Positions 16,093 through 24,382 of a DNA stretch of 43,751 nt are shown here, in pieces. The notes beneath the pieces were generated by a model. It was not told the DNA's origin and ran no database searches. It was given only the letters and a program-made list of their open reading frames with translations. Both the position numbers and the translations under genes were made by a program. Position 1 is the stretch's first letter, and each line of letters opens with the position of its first letter. The DNA is from Phocaeicola intestinalis (lineage in GTDB: Bacteria > Bacteroidota > Bacteroidia > Bacteroidales > Bacteroidaceae). The DNA is taken from positions 1 to 43,751 of the forward strand of contig NZ_JACSPP010000029.1 of the NCBI RefSeq assembly GCF_014837065.1. The letters run 5' to 3'.

Positions 16093-16260
16093 TTGAAAAC
16101 GTAGGAAATTTTCAAATTAGATGCAAGGATAGCATAGTGGTTCTCACGCTATAGCGTGGGCTGCTATTGTTACATCTGCATCTATGGTTTCCTACGACCT
16201 TCAAGTTAAGACGTAGCATAGTTGGCTCACGTTTTCTGCTATTATTAACTTAACATCTTG
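16093..16260 (+). promoter_or_regulatory. tandem structured leader of the lipoprotein operon
   Basis: Two similar hairpins in a row. Copy A: outer stem 16100-16108/16188-16196 (CGTAGGAAA/TTTCCTACG), then AGATGCA/TGCATCT (16119-16125/16177-16183), ATAGCA/TGCTAT (16129-16134/16162-16167) and the palindrome CACGCTATAGCGTG (16145-16158). Copy B: CAAG/CTTG (16202-16205/16257-16260), GTTAAG/CTTAAC (16205-16210/16249-16254) and GTAGCA/TGCTAT (16213-16218/16237-16242). Both copies share TAGCATAGT, CTCACG, TGCTATT and ACATCT in order. TTGAAAA/TTTTCAA (16093-16099/16109-16115) can form instead of the outer stem of copy A, leaving CGTAGGAAA in its loop. This could be a switch. Confidence 0.6.
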
Positions 16261-16292
16261 ACAGGGTCAATCAAGAACATAACAGTCAGAAT

Positions 16293-17114
16293 ATGAATAA
16301 ACTTATCACTTCATTTCTGTTCATCACAGTTTTTCTGTTATCAGCTTGCAGTGATGATGAGCCCCAAGATTCAGTCAAAGAGATTAGAATGCTGGTTTCA
16401 GCAGAAACAGGCGTAATGTATGCATGGGGCGACGACAAAAAGGAGAATCCCATAGAGTGCATGCTCGTCAAGACGGAAGGTGATTCCGAAGAATGGCAAC
16501 CTCTCGGATTCAACAGCATTGAGGGCTTTACTTACATAAAAGGACACGAATACTATCTATCGGTAAAGCGGACAATTCTCGCCAATCCACCTGCGGATGG
16601 TTCCGACCGTACGTATTCGCTTATCCGTATTCTCCAAGACAGACTTGTGACAGAACCGGAAATTCCGGTCGATGAGGAGATAACATCCGAAGAAGATATT
16701 GAATATCAAGATTTGTGTCCTTTTGAGAAATATGCCATCAGCAAAGGGTATATTGTTGATGAGAATGGTAAAATAGTCTATGACGATGGGTATGATTCAA
16801 TGCTGCCATCCTACAGTTCAGCGCGTATATGGCTGGAAGATGTCCTTGACAAAGAAGACCCGAATTGGGTGAAATTTGAGTCCGTGCCTTACATGGCTAT
16901 TTATTCGTTTGTTCTGTCTCCGTTTACAGATGAAATTCGTTTGGTACGCAACGAATCACACGGTCCGATGTTCAAAGATGTTGTACCCGAAGATGAGTTT
17001 ACCCACATTACACAATCCATGCAGTCCGGCGAAGAAGTTCGTTACGCACTCATCCTTGCCAATGTTTATAAAAAGGGACTTCAAAAGGTGGAATTTACCA
17101 TAAAAAAACAATAA
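16293..17114 (+). CDS. DUF4377-like lipoprotein
   Basis: A 273-residue predicted lipoprotein. The signal peptide MNKLITSFLFITVFLLSAC ends in the lipobox LSAC, and the following SDDEPQ lacks the acidic-rich surface-export pattern in its strongest form but is compatible with outer-membrane placement. Residues about 30-115 look like DUF4377: AWGDDKKENPIECMLVKTEGDSEEWQPL, IEGFTYIKGHEYYLSVKRTILANPPADGSDRTYSLIRILQ. The rest (about 140-273) is not recognised. It starts 9 nt ahead of a second lipoprotein with a near-identical signal peptide, so the two form an operon behind a structured leader. It is island cargo of unknown benefit. Confidence 0.82.
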   Translation: MNKLITSFLFITVFLLSACSDDEPQDSVKEIRMLVSAETGVMYAWGDDKKENPIECMLVKTEGDSEEWQPLGFNSIEGFTYIKGHEYYLSVKRTILANPPADGSDRTYSLIRILQDRLVTEPEIPVDEEITSEEDIEYQDLCPFEKYAISKGYIVDENGKIVYDDGYDSMLPSYSSARIWLEDVLDKEDPNWVKFESVPYMAIYSFVLSPFTDEIRLVRNESHGPMFKDVVPEDEFTHITQSMQSGEEVRYALILANVYKKGLQKVEFTIKKQ

Positions 17115-17123
17115 CACATAGTC

Positions 17124-17945
17124 ATGATGAATAAACTTATCGCTCCCTTTTTTATTATCATCAGTCTATTTATCTCTGCATGTAACGATGACAATAATGA
17201 AAATGAACCAATGTCCCCGTTCAGCCTTGAAAAGACCTATTATGAAGTAAGATTGTGGCGCGGCATCACTGAGATTCCCATTACCAATGGAAGCGGCGAC
17301 ATCAGCCTGTCCGTAGCGGACGAAACGATAGTAGAAGCCAACAAGGTTCAGAATGAAGGAGGAAGTACCTATGTTGCCTTGCAAGGCAAACAGAAAGGAA
17401 CTACTACGCTTACTCTGACGGACAATGTGACAGGCGACAAGGAAACAGTCGAAGTGAAAGTCACAGACTGCTACATTGCATACGGCATTGCTGAAAGCAA
17501 TCATCCCACGCTGACTTCAAACCTTATGCTCTATCTGGTTAACAATAAAGCGCGGGATTGCTATTTTTTTACAATGGACAATATGCAGCACCAATTGAAT
17601 AATACACCACTTGCCGAAGGCACTTATGAGTTCTTTGTCAAGCAGAATGGAGAGGAAACAGTTTCTTATTTGCGTCTGAGTTATTCAGCCGATTCATCCG
17701 GAAACTTTGCACAAAATGCTCCAATGGAAATCCACGACTTCGCCCTATCGTTTAGTGATTCTCAAGCAGTACTGGAAATTATCAAAAGCTATTTGGATGT
17801 GGATTGGGTGGAACTTATCAGCAATGCCACGACAAAAAGCGTTCCCCCAAGAGACTACACCATGATACTGACCGTTCCCGAAACAGACTATGAAATAATA
17901 GGAGCATTTGCAACAGCATCCATTCCTGAATACATCCTGAATTGA
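17124..17945 (+). CDS. lipoprotein with Ig-like domain, unknown function
   Basis: A 273-residue predicted lipoprotein with signal peptide MMNKLIAPFFIIISLFISAC; the lipobox Cys is followed by NDDNNENEP, an acidic run typical of Bacteroidetes surface lipoproteins. Residues about 35-115 resemble a bacterial Ig-like (BIG2-type) domain: ITNGSGDISLSVADETIVEANKV, VALQGKQKGTTTLTLTD. The C-terminal half (about 118-273) is a separate domain, beginning CYIAYGIAESNHP, and not recognised. Same length as the gene before it, but the mature parts do not look alike. It is the last gene of the island and is followed by two terminators. Confidence 0.8.
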   Translation: MMNKLIAPFFIIISLFISACNDDNNENEPMSPFSLEKTYYEVRLWRGITEIPITNGSGDISLSVADETIVEANKVQNEGGSTYVALQGKQKGTTTLTLTDNVTGDKETVEVKVTDCYIAYGIAESNHPTLTSNLMLYLVNNKARDCYFFTMDNMQHQLNNTPLAEGTYEFFVKQNGEETVSYLRLSYSADSSGNFAQNAPMEIHDFALSFSDSQAVLEIIKSYLDVDWVELISNATTKSVPPRDYTMILTVPETDYEIIGAFATASIPEYILN

Positions 17946-17982
17946 TAATGATATATTAAGCAGATAAGCCTGCATATCATAT

Positions 17983-18024
17983 AAAGCAAATGAAGAAAAC
18001 TTGGTTGTTCTTTTCGTTTGCTTT
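17983..18024 (+). terminator. terminator of the lipoprotein operon
   Basis: AAAGCAAATGAA (17983-17994) pairs with TTCGTTTGCTTT (18013-18024) with a single G-U pair, followed by ATTTTTATC. It lies 38 nt after the last stop codon of the island. Confidence 0.8.
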
Positions 18025-18069
18025 ATTTTTATCCTCTACCACAAAGATGATAAATTAAATAATACAAAA

Positions 18070-18111
18070 AAACACCCGACTTTACATTCTTGGGTGTAAA
18101 GTCGGGTGTTT
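18070..18111 (-). terminator. strong terminator supplied by the island for tRNA-Asp
   Basis: A 17-bp perfect stem (18070-18086 with 18095-18111, 8-nt loop), one of the strongest in the window. On the minus strand it is followed by seven T residues, so it ends transcription coming out of tRNA-Asp; on the plus strand it would be a weaker stop. It lies inside the island, 26 bp from the att repeat. Confidence 0.85.
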
Positions 18112-18137
18112 GTTCTGTAAAACATTGATTTTCAATG

Positions 18138-18160
18138 TTTATTGCGGTGCGTACGGGACT
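18138..18160. repeat. attR: island end within tRNA-Asp
   Basis: A 23-base exact copy of 7713-7735. Positions 18145-18160 are the last 16 nt of the intact tRNA-Asp gene, so the tRNA is reconstituted by the element. Confidence 0.92.
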
Positions 18161-18218
18161 CGAACCCGTGACCCCATGCGTGACAGGCATGTATTCTAAC
18201 CAACTGAACTAACGCACC
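18145..18218 (-). tRNA. tRNA-Asp (GUC)
   Basis: A 74-nt cloverleaf on the minus strand. Acceptor arms GGTGCGT/ACGCACC with discriminator G, D-arm AGTTCAGTTGGTTAGAA, anticodon stem CATGC/GCATG around loop CTGTCAC (anticodon GTC), and T-arm with GGTTCGAGTCC. CCA is not encoded. It is the integration target of the island; the 3' end belongs to attR. A good promoter lies 40 nt upstream. Confidence 0.96.
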
Positions 18219-18260
18219 ATTTTGTTTTTCTTTCGTTGCTATCTCTCTCGATTGCGGTTG

Positions 18261-18290
18261 CAAAGGTACAACTATTTTTTAAACCTGCAA
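18261..18290 (-). promoter_or_regulatory. tRNA-Asp promoter
   Basis: On the minus strand TACCTTTG (plus 18261-18268) and TTG (18288-18290) are separated by 19 nt, an exact match to the Bacteroides promoter layout. Confidence 0.8.
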
Positions 18291-18334
18291 TACATTTCCC
18301 TGTTTTTTTTCATTTTTTCTTCATTTTAGGGGAA

Positions 18335-18367
18335 AAAGGGGAGAATTTCAGCTGAAATCTCCCCTTT
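18335..18367 (-). terminator. enolase terminator
   Basis: AAAGGGGAGA-ATTTCAG pairs with CTGAAAT-CTCCCCTTT (18335-18367) with one bulged base; the minus strand continues with TTTTT. It lies 25 nt past the enolase stop codon. Confidence 0.8.
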
Positions 18368-18391
18368 ATAACAAGCTTCAAGTGATTTTTT

Positions 18392-19699
<1,308 letters not shown>

Positions 19700-19708
19700 C
19701 TATGTCCG

Positions 19709-19739
19709 CAAAATTGCAAACTTTCATCTGTTTTGTCAA
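19709..19739 (-). promoter_or_regulatory. enolase promoter
   Basis: On the minus strand CAATTTTG (plus 19709-19716, one change from TAnnTTTG) and TTG (19737-19739) stand 20 nt apart, about 37 nt before the start codon. Confidence 0.6.
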
Positions 19740-19768
19740 TACCTGAAAGTAGGTATTTTAAACCGCAA

Positions 19769-19802
19769 GGGACACAGAAATACCCCTGTATCCCTGTGTC
19801 CC
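19769..19802. repeat. inverted repeat, CACAG family
   Basis: GGGACACAG (19769-19777) and CTGTGTCCC (19794-19802) are exact reverse complements in the gap between rubrerythrin and enolase. The flanks (AACCGCAA before, CCTGTGATGAA after) extend the resemblance to the elements at 3527-3582 and 33224-33292. Confidence 0.65.
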
Positions 19803-19834
19803 CTGTGATGAATTACCGAGCTGTCAAGCAAGGC

Positions 19835-20413
19835 TTAATAATTCGTTTTCTGCACTTCAAAGTAAGCTTGTGGATGCAAGCAAGCCGGACAAGTTTCGGG
19901 AGCTTCCGTACCTACATACAGGTATCCGCAATTACGGCATTGCCATACCACTTCGGTATCTTTCTTGAATACCTTACCTTCTTCTACATTCTTTGCCAGT
20001 GCAAGATATCTTTCTTCGTGCCCCTTTTCGGCAACAGCTATTTCACGGTACATCTTGGCGATAGCAGGAAATCCTTCTTCATCGGCAATATCAGCAAACT
20101 TCGGATAGTCCAGCGACCATTCCTCGTTCTCACCTGCTGCAGCAGCCTTCAGATTTTCCAGCGTAGTTCCGATGACACCCGAAGGATAGCTGGCTGTGAT
20201 TTCCACCATTCCGCCTTCCAGCCATTTAAACATCCGCTTGGCATGTTCTTTCTCCTGGTCTGCAGTTTCGGTAAAGATAGCGGCAATTTGTTCATATCCT
20301 TCTTTCTTTGCCGCACTTGCAAAATAAGTGTAACGCATTCTTGCCTGTGATTCGCCAGCAAATGAAATACCCAGATTCTTCTCTGTTCTTGTTCCTTTAA
20401 TACTTTTTCCCAT
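19835..20413 (-). CDS. rbr: rubrerythrin
   Basis: A 192-residue non-heme iron peroxidase that reduces hydrogen peroxide in anaerobes, in the cytosol. The N-terminal ferritin-like four-helix domain (about 1-145) has the diiron ligands in ISFAGESQARMRY, TADQEKEHAKRM, and AVAEKGHEERY. The C-terminal rubredoxin-like domain has WQCRNCGYLYVGTEAPETCPACLH, giving the two C-x2-C pairs of a single Fe site. A -7 box, TATCTTTG on the minus strand, is at plus 20461-20468, but no good -33 partner is seen, so another sigma factor or activator may be needed. Divergent from the SulP gene. Confidence 0.96.
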   Translation of the reverse strand: MGKSIKGTRTEKNLGISFAGESQARMRYTYFASAAKKEGYEQIAAIFTETADQEKEHAKRMFKWLEGGMVEITASYPSGVIGTTLENLKAAAAGENEEWSLDYPKFADIADEEGFPAIAKMYREIAVAEKGHEERYLALAKNVEEGKVFKKDTEVVWQCRNCGYLYVGTEAPETCPACLHPQAYFEVQKTNY

Positions 20414-20584
20414 AATCGTTAGTTATTTAGTGGTTAGACATTGTTTTCTTTTCAACATTACAAAGATAGTATTTTTATTCAAATTTGTAATCATTACAAT
20501 CAATCTTTTATGTTCTATTAAGACTTTCTTGCCTTTTCTTGAAAGATTAACGGGAATGTAGTCGTTTATGTTCGGATAAATATA

Positions 20585-20592
20585 TACTTTTG
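20585..20592 (+). promoter_or_regulatory. -7 box of the SulP gene
   Basis: TACTTTTG fits TAnnTTTG 38 nt before the start codon. The -33 position carries no clear TTTG. Confidence 0.5.
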
Positions 20593-20630
20593 CACTTCTT
20601 TTTTATTATTTTAATTATTTCAATAGGTAT

Positions 20631-22316
20631 ATGAAGACATTTCAGTTTAAGCCGAAGCTGGTAGATACGCTTCGGAACTACACCCGGTCGGACTTCTCTA
20701 CCGACCTGATGGCAGGCATCATCGTAGGCATCGTAGCCCTTCCGCTTGCCATTGCTTTTGGCATCGCTTCGGGAGTAAGTCCCGAAAAAGGCATCATCAC
20801 CGCTATCGTAGCGGGATTCATCATCTCGCTTTTGGGCGGGAGCAAAGTACAGATAGGCGGACCTACGGGAGCCTTTATCGTTATCATCTACGGCATTATC
20901 CAGCAATACGGACTGGAAGGCCTGATGATAGCGACCTTAATGGCGGGCATACTCCTTATTATATTAGGAGTGTTCCGGCTTGGCACCATCATCAAGTTCA
21001 TTCCCTACCCCATCATCATCGGTTTCACAAGCGGTATCGCCCTGACCATCTTCACCACACAGATAGCTGATGTATTCGGCCTGCAATTCGGAGGTGAGAA
21101 GGTGCCGGGCGACTTTATCGGCAAATGGATACTCTATGCACGTCATTTCGATACCGTCAACTGGTGGAACGTAGCGGTCAGCATAGCCAGCATCCTGATT
21201 ATCGCGCTCACGCCCAAGTTCTCGAAAAAGATTCCCGGCTCGCTGGTAGCGATTATCCTTGTGACCGTAGCGGTATACCTGATGAAGATGTACGGAGGTG
21301 TGACCAGCATCGACACCATCGGCGACCGCTTCAGCATCCAGTCACAATTACCCGAAGCTACCGTACCTTCGCTCGACTGGGAAGCGGTGAAAAACCTTTT
21401 CCCCGTAGCGATAACCATCGCCGTGCTGGGGGCAATAGAGTCTTTACTCTCCGCCACCGTAGCCGACGGAGTCATCGGAGACCATCATGACTCAAACACC
21501 GAACTGGTGGCACAGGGCATTGCCAACATTATCTCACCCATCTTCGGCGGCATTCCTGCCACGGGAGCCATTGCCCGCACCATGACCAATATCAACAACG
21601 GAGGCCGCTCGCCGATAGCCGGTATCGTTCATGCCATCGTGCTTCTGCTCATCCTGATATTCCTGATGCCGCTCGCCAAGTTCATCCCGATGGCGTGCCT
21701 TGCCGGCGTGCTGGTAGTAGTATCCTATAACATGAGTGGCTGGAGAGTATTCAAAGGGCTGCTGAAAAACCCGAAATCCGATGTCACCGTATTGCTTATC
21801 ACCTTCTTCCTCACCGTGATATTCGACCTGACCGTGGCTATCGAAGTGGGGCTGGTCATCGCCTGCGTATCGTTCATGAAACGAGTGATGGAGACCACGC
21901 AGATATCGGTCATTACCGATGAAATCGACCCCAACAAGGAATCGGACGTGGAAACGCACGAAGAACACTTGGTTATCCCCGAAGGCGTGGAAGTATACGA
22001 AATAAACGGACCTTACTTCTTCGGCATCGCCACCAAATTTGAAGAAATCATGGCACGGCTGGGCGACCGCCCGCAGATACGCATCATCCGCATGCGCAAA
22101 GTGCCTTTCATCGACTCTACGGGCATACACAACCTGACTACCCTGTGCGAGATGTCACAAAAGGAAAACATCCACATCATCCTTTCGGGTGTCAATCCGC
22201 AGGTGCACGCCGTATTGGAACGGTCGGGCTTCTATACTTTACTGGGCAAGGAAAACATCTGCAGCAACATCAACGAAGCACTCGATGTGGCACGGAAAGA
22301 GCTTGGCGTAAGCTGA
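20631..22316 (+). CDS. SulP family anion transporter with STAS domain
   Basis: A 561-residue SLC26/SulP membrane transporter for sulfate, bicarbonate or a similar anion. The first transmembrane region has the SulP signature AGIIVGIVALPLAIAFGIASGVSPEKGI (about 27-54); about 12-14 membrane segments run to residue 415, including PIFGGIPATGAIARTMTNINNGGRSPIAGI, the typical SulP loop. The C-terminal STAS domain (about 445-555) contains VPFIDSTGIHNL, where the Ser/Thr of STAS domains lies. The substrate cannot be read from the sequence. It is a single gene, followed by a small inverted repeat (22369-22391) and then an RNA gene in the same direction. Confidence 0.92.
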   Translation: MKTFQFKPKLVDTLRNYTRSDFSTDLMAGIIVGIVALPLAIAFGIASGVSPEKGIITAIVAGFIISLLGGSKVQIGGPTGAFIVIIYGIIQQYGLEGLMIATLMAGILLIILGVFRLGTIIKFIPYPIIIGFTSGIALTIFTTQIADVFGLQFGGEKVPGDFIGKWILYARHFDTVNWWNVAVSIASILIIALTPKFSKKIPGSLVAIILVTVAVYLMKMYGGVTSIDTIGDRFSIQSQLPEATVPSLDWEAVKNLFPVAITIAVLGAIESLLSATVADGVIGDHHDSNTELVAQGIANIISPIFGGIPATGAIARTMTNINNGGRSPIAGIVHAIVLLLILIFLMPLAKFIPMACLAGVLVVVSYNMSGWRVFKGLLKNPKSDVTVLLITFFLTVIFDLTVAIEVGLVIACVSFMKRVMETTQISVITDEIDPNKESDVETHEEHLVIPEGVEVYEINGPYFFGIATKFEEIMARLGDRPQIRIIRMRKVPFIDSTGIHNLTTLCEMSQKENIHIILSGVNPQVHAVLERSGFYTLLGKENICSNINEALDVARKELGVS

Positions 22317-22399
22317 TGCCTTAATCTGTTAAAGACTTTTGAATAAGAAGAAACGTTTCTTAAAGCATGTTATAAAACACGTTTTTATAACCCTAATGC

Positions 22400-22429
22400 T
22401 TGCATATTTCCCAGAAGTCCGTACCTTTG
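22400..22429 (+). promoter_or_regulatory. promoter of the short RNA, copy 1
   Basis: TTG (22400-22402) and TACCTTTG (22422-22429) are 19 nt apart, an exact Bacteroides promoter with no protein gene behind it. Confidence 0.75.
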
Positions 22430-22435
22430 CAATGT

Positions 22436-22497
22436 GTTTTTCATAGTATTAGATTTAAGGTTAACAAAGGTTGGAGTACAGCGGTACTCCTTTTTTT
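22436..22497 (+). ncRNA. approximately 60-nt RNA, copy 1 of a family
   Basis: From the predicted start near 22436 to a terminator hairpin (GGAGTAC 22473-22479, GTACTCC 22484-22490, then seven T). Between them is a core (22438-22472, with CATAGTATTAGATTTAAGG and TTAACAAAGGTTGG) shared almost exactly with 35671-35705 on the other strand. No start codon with an open frame of useful length is present. Such promoter-core-terminator units resemble the Bacteroidales-1 motif in layout, but I cannot confirm identity. Confidence 0.7.
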
Positions 22498-22642
22498 ATG
22501 TCCGTACGTTTCGTATGTCCCGATTCTCCAGACTATAAAATAAACTTCGTCGACCTTCGGTTCCTCATACTCAATACTTGCGAATTGCAAGAGTTGTTGA
22601 GCGAAGCGAAAAAATCCGCAAGAACAGATATGGGATGATTCA

Positions 22643-23284
22643 TCAAAGTGTTGCCTTGCCTTGATGTTCTTTCAAGAACTTGTCACGAATCAGCAAACCG
22701 ATTATGTGGAGGTAAATCTGTACTGACTTCCCGTGCTGATAAGCAAAATCTTTTATCCGGATGATACTATCCGCATCGAAAAACTTTTCGGGTTCTACAG
22801 ATGCTGTCATAAAACAATATTCTTGTACATCGTATGCCGTATTTACTCCCGACAGTTCGATATTCTTCCGAATCTTTTCCCAGTTTTTGCTAATAATGCC
22901 ATCTGCATCTATCTGCGTGGCAATTTCTTTACCCTCATTTGTCAACGATATGGGGCTGTGGCTTTGTATCAGGTTTGCGCCACCGTTGCGCAGGAAATCC
23001 ATGTTCCCTTTGATATATGACATATCTCTTCTTATCTCATCGATTTTGTTTTCTACGCTCTCAAACCGTCTTCGCGTATTATCCTCATTACGGTCAAGCG
23101 TGTTCAAGACGCGTTGTTCCATTTCCTGTTCGTCTTTCTCCAGCTCGGCATGTCTGGCATGTATCATCGTCACTTTTTTCGTGATGAAATACACCAACCA
23201 AAATGCGAGCATGATAACGGCAAAGGTGATTGCTGCCGATATTCCGAATGTGGCTGAAATGAATTTAAAAACCTCTTCTTGCAT
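22643..23284 (-). CDS. membrane-anchored coiled-coil protein, unknown function
   Basis: A 213-residue protein. One membrane segment near residues 12-34 (ISAAITFAVIMLAFWLVYFIT) is followed by a basic stretch and a coiled coil (about 42-95: HAELEKDEQEMEQRVLNTLDRNEDNTRRRFESVENKIDEIRRDM). The C-terminal part (about 105-205) is globular and probably cytosolic: SPISLTNEGKEIATQIDADGII resembles a winged-helix start, and IRIKDFAYQHGKSVQIYLHIIGLLIRDKFL ends it. No function can be given. TATATTTG on the minus strand (plus 23313-23320) is a likely -7 box. It stands alone between the short RNA and a repeat-filled gap. Confidence 0.75.
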   Translation of the reverse strand: MQEEVFKFISATFGISAAITFAVIMLAFWLVYFITKKVTMIHARHAELEKDEQEMEQRVLNTLDRNEDNTRRRFESVENKIDEIRRDMSYIKGNMDFLRNGGANLIQSHSPISLTNEGKEIATQIDADGIISKNWEKIRKNIELSGVNTAYDVQEYCFMTASVEPEKFFDADSIIRIKDFAYQHGKSVQIYLHIIGLLIRDKFLKEHQGKATL

Positions 23285-23458
23285 ACTACAGACTATTTGA
23301 TTAATGGTATTGCAAATATAGATATAATCTGCGAGATTCTACACCGACAGAATAAAGAAAACGTTTTTCTTTAGAGGAAAGATATAAAATTTCTGCCGGA
23401 AAGAAAAACGATGGTGTTGTTTTATTTGTTATAGTAGAACCAAATCGGTTTGTGGGAA

Positions 23459-23575
23459 ATGGAACGCAGAGACACAGAGGTGCAAAGTTCTTTTCAATTG
23501 ACAATTGATAATTGACAATTGCGATGTCGCACGGTTCATTGTCCATTGTCAATTGTTCATTGTCCATTGTCTTTG
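23459..23575. repeat. CAATTG / CCATTGTC degenerate repeat block
   Basis: The 310-nt gap before the next gene holds a CACAGAGG stretch (23467-23480) followed by tandem units CAATTGACAATTG and GATAATTGACAATTG (about 23494-23522), and then complementary units CATTGTCCATTGTCAATTG (about 23536-23570). The two halves can pair across 23523-23535. No coding potential. Rest of the gap (23321-23458): nothing recognised. Confidence 0.75.
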
Positions 23576-23594
23576 TGTTCAAAACCTAAATGCG

Positions 23595-23894
23595 TTATTC
23601 TGTAGTTGTTGGAGTGACTGCATAACAATAAACCATATTAGCCGAGGCATCTCCTCCGCCAGTGTTTCCCCGCATTCCCAGTTTTAAATAATATTGTTCC
23701 ACTTCGCGGGCTACGACCGAAGAGTCAGCAACACGATAAATCCACCAGGAATTTTCTTTCACATGATGTTCCTTAAACAATCTGTTCCGGGCATCGCTTG
23801 ATATGCCGATATAGAAATCGGAATAATAACTTCGTCCGCTTTTCTGCAGATGCTCATTTATGTCTTTGATGATTTGTTCGTAACTATTTGCCAT
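23595..23894 (-). CDS. small protein, possibly GIY-YIG-like
   Basis: A 99-residue soluble protein. SDFYIGISSDARNRLFKEHHVKENSWWIYRVADSSVVAREVEQYYLKLGMRG recalls the GIY-YIG core: a YIGI strand, an Arg a few residues later, a His and a Glu (AREVEQYY) near the position of the catalytic Glu. The first half of the signature (GIY) is replaced by YYSDF, so catalytic activity is uncertain. A full promoter stands upstream at 23946-23976, which argues for a real single gene. It lies directly downstream of the fimbrial tip gene but with its own promoter. It could be a nuclease-like protein or an unrelated small protein. Confidence 0.6.
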   Translation of the reverse strand: MANSYEQIIKDINEHLQKSGRSYYSDFYIGISSDARNRLFKEHHVKENSWWIYRVADSSVVAREVEQYYLKLGMRGNTGGGDASANMVYCYAVTPTTTE

Positions 23895-23945
23895 ATCCTC
23901 AATGCTTTTATAACTTTGTCATTACTATTAAAAATCATGCTTTTG

Positions 23946-23976
23946 CAAACTTACGAATAAAACAAGAAAATATCAA
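23946..23976 (-). promoter_or_regulatory. promoter of the GIY-YIG-like gene
   Basis: On the minus strand TAAGTTTG (plus 23946-23953) and TTG (23974-23976) are 20 nt apart, leaving a leader of about 45 nt. Confidence 0.7.
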
Positions 23977-24088
23977 TAAATCAATAGCCGATTTTGTAAT
24001 GGTCAAGCCAATACCAAAGCAATACAAGTACTCGAAAAAATCCCACCACATAAACCTTGGTATTGTTTAATATAAAGGGAATATTCGT

Positions 24089-24382
24089 TTACTCGGTGAC
24101 ATCACGGACGCAGCGGACATTAAAATTCCATGCACCTCCCCAGCTGTTATAACTTCCAGATTCCTCCAAAGAAATATTTCCTCCTTCATACTTATATCCA
24201 TACCTATATTGATTGTTCAATGGAGAAAGATAGTTTGAACCATTTCTACTATCGTTTGCATACCAATAAAAAAGGGTACGGCTATGGTAGTTATGATCAG
24301 TAGTAGTAGGAAAATCTGACAGTATTCCGCCTTTTACATATGAATTCAAAGCTAAAAATAATAATTCTCGAAGATTTGGCAT
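24089..24382 (-). pseudogene. 3' remnant of the fimbrial tip gene after an in-frame TGA
   Basis: These 97 codons continue in the same frame as the upstream 988-codon gene after a single TGA stop (24383-24385). The join reads DGHSW-stop-MPNLRELLFLAL; in related Bacteroides surface proteins a W-R-x-P-N/T-x-x-E-L stretch occupies this place, so the stop probably replaced an Arg codon (CGA or AGA). The piece ends in FNVRCVRDVTE, the usual C-terminus of this family. It has no signal peptide or promoter and no independent ribosome site is evident, so a separate functional gene is unlikely. Confidence 0.8.

Larger units (their letters stand above)
7736..18160. mobile_element. integrative mobilizable element in tRNA-Asp, about 10.4 kb
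   Basis: Bounded by 23-bp direct repeats at the tRNA-Asp 3' end, with a tyrosine integrase 157 bp inside attL and all genes in the same direction. Content: integrase, DUF1016-type nuclease, unknown protein, DUF3853-like HTH protein, RepA-like ATPase, Toprim primase, MobV relaxase, and two lipoproteins. There is no type IV secretion gene, so it must borrow a conjugation machine, like the NBU and Tn4555 class of Bacteroides elements. An intact integrase and both att sites suggest that it could still move. Confidence 0.9.

Noticed and set aside
24089..24382. Independent small gene of 97 codons
   Set aside because: It is in the same frame as the large gene, begins at the codon directly after its stop, and encodes that family's C-terminus.
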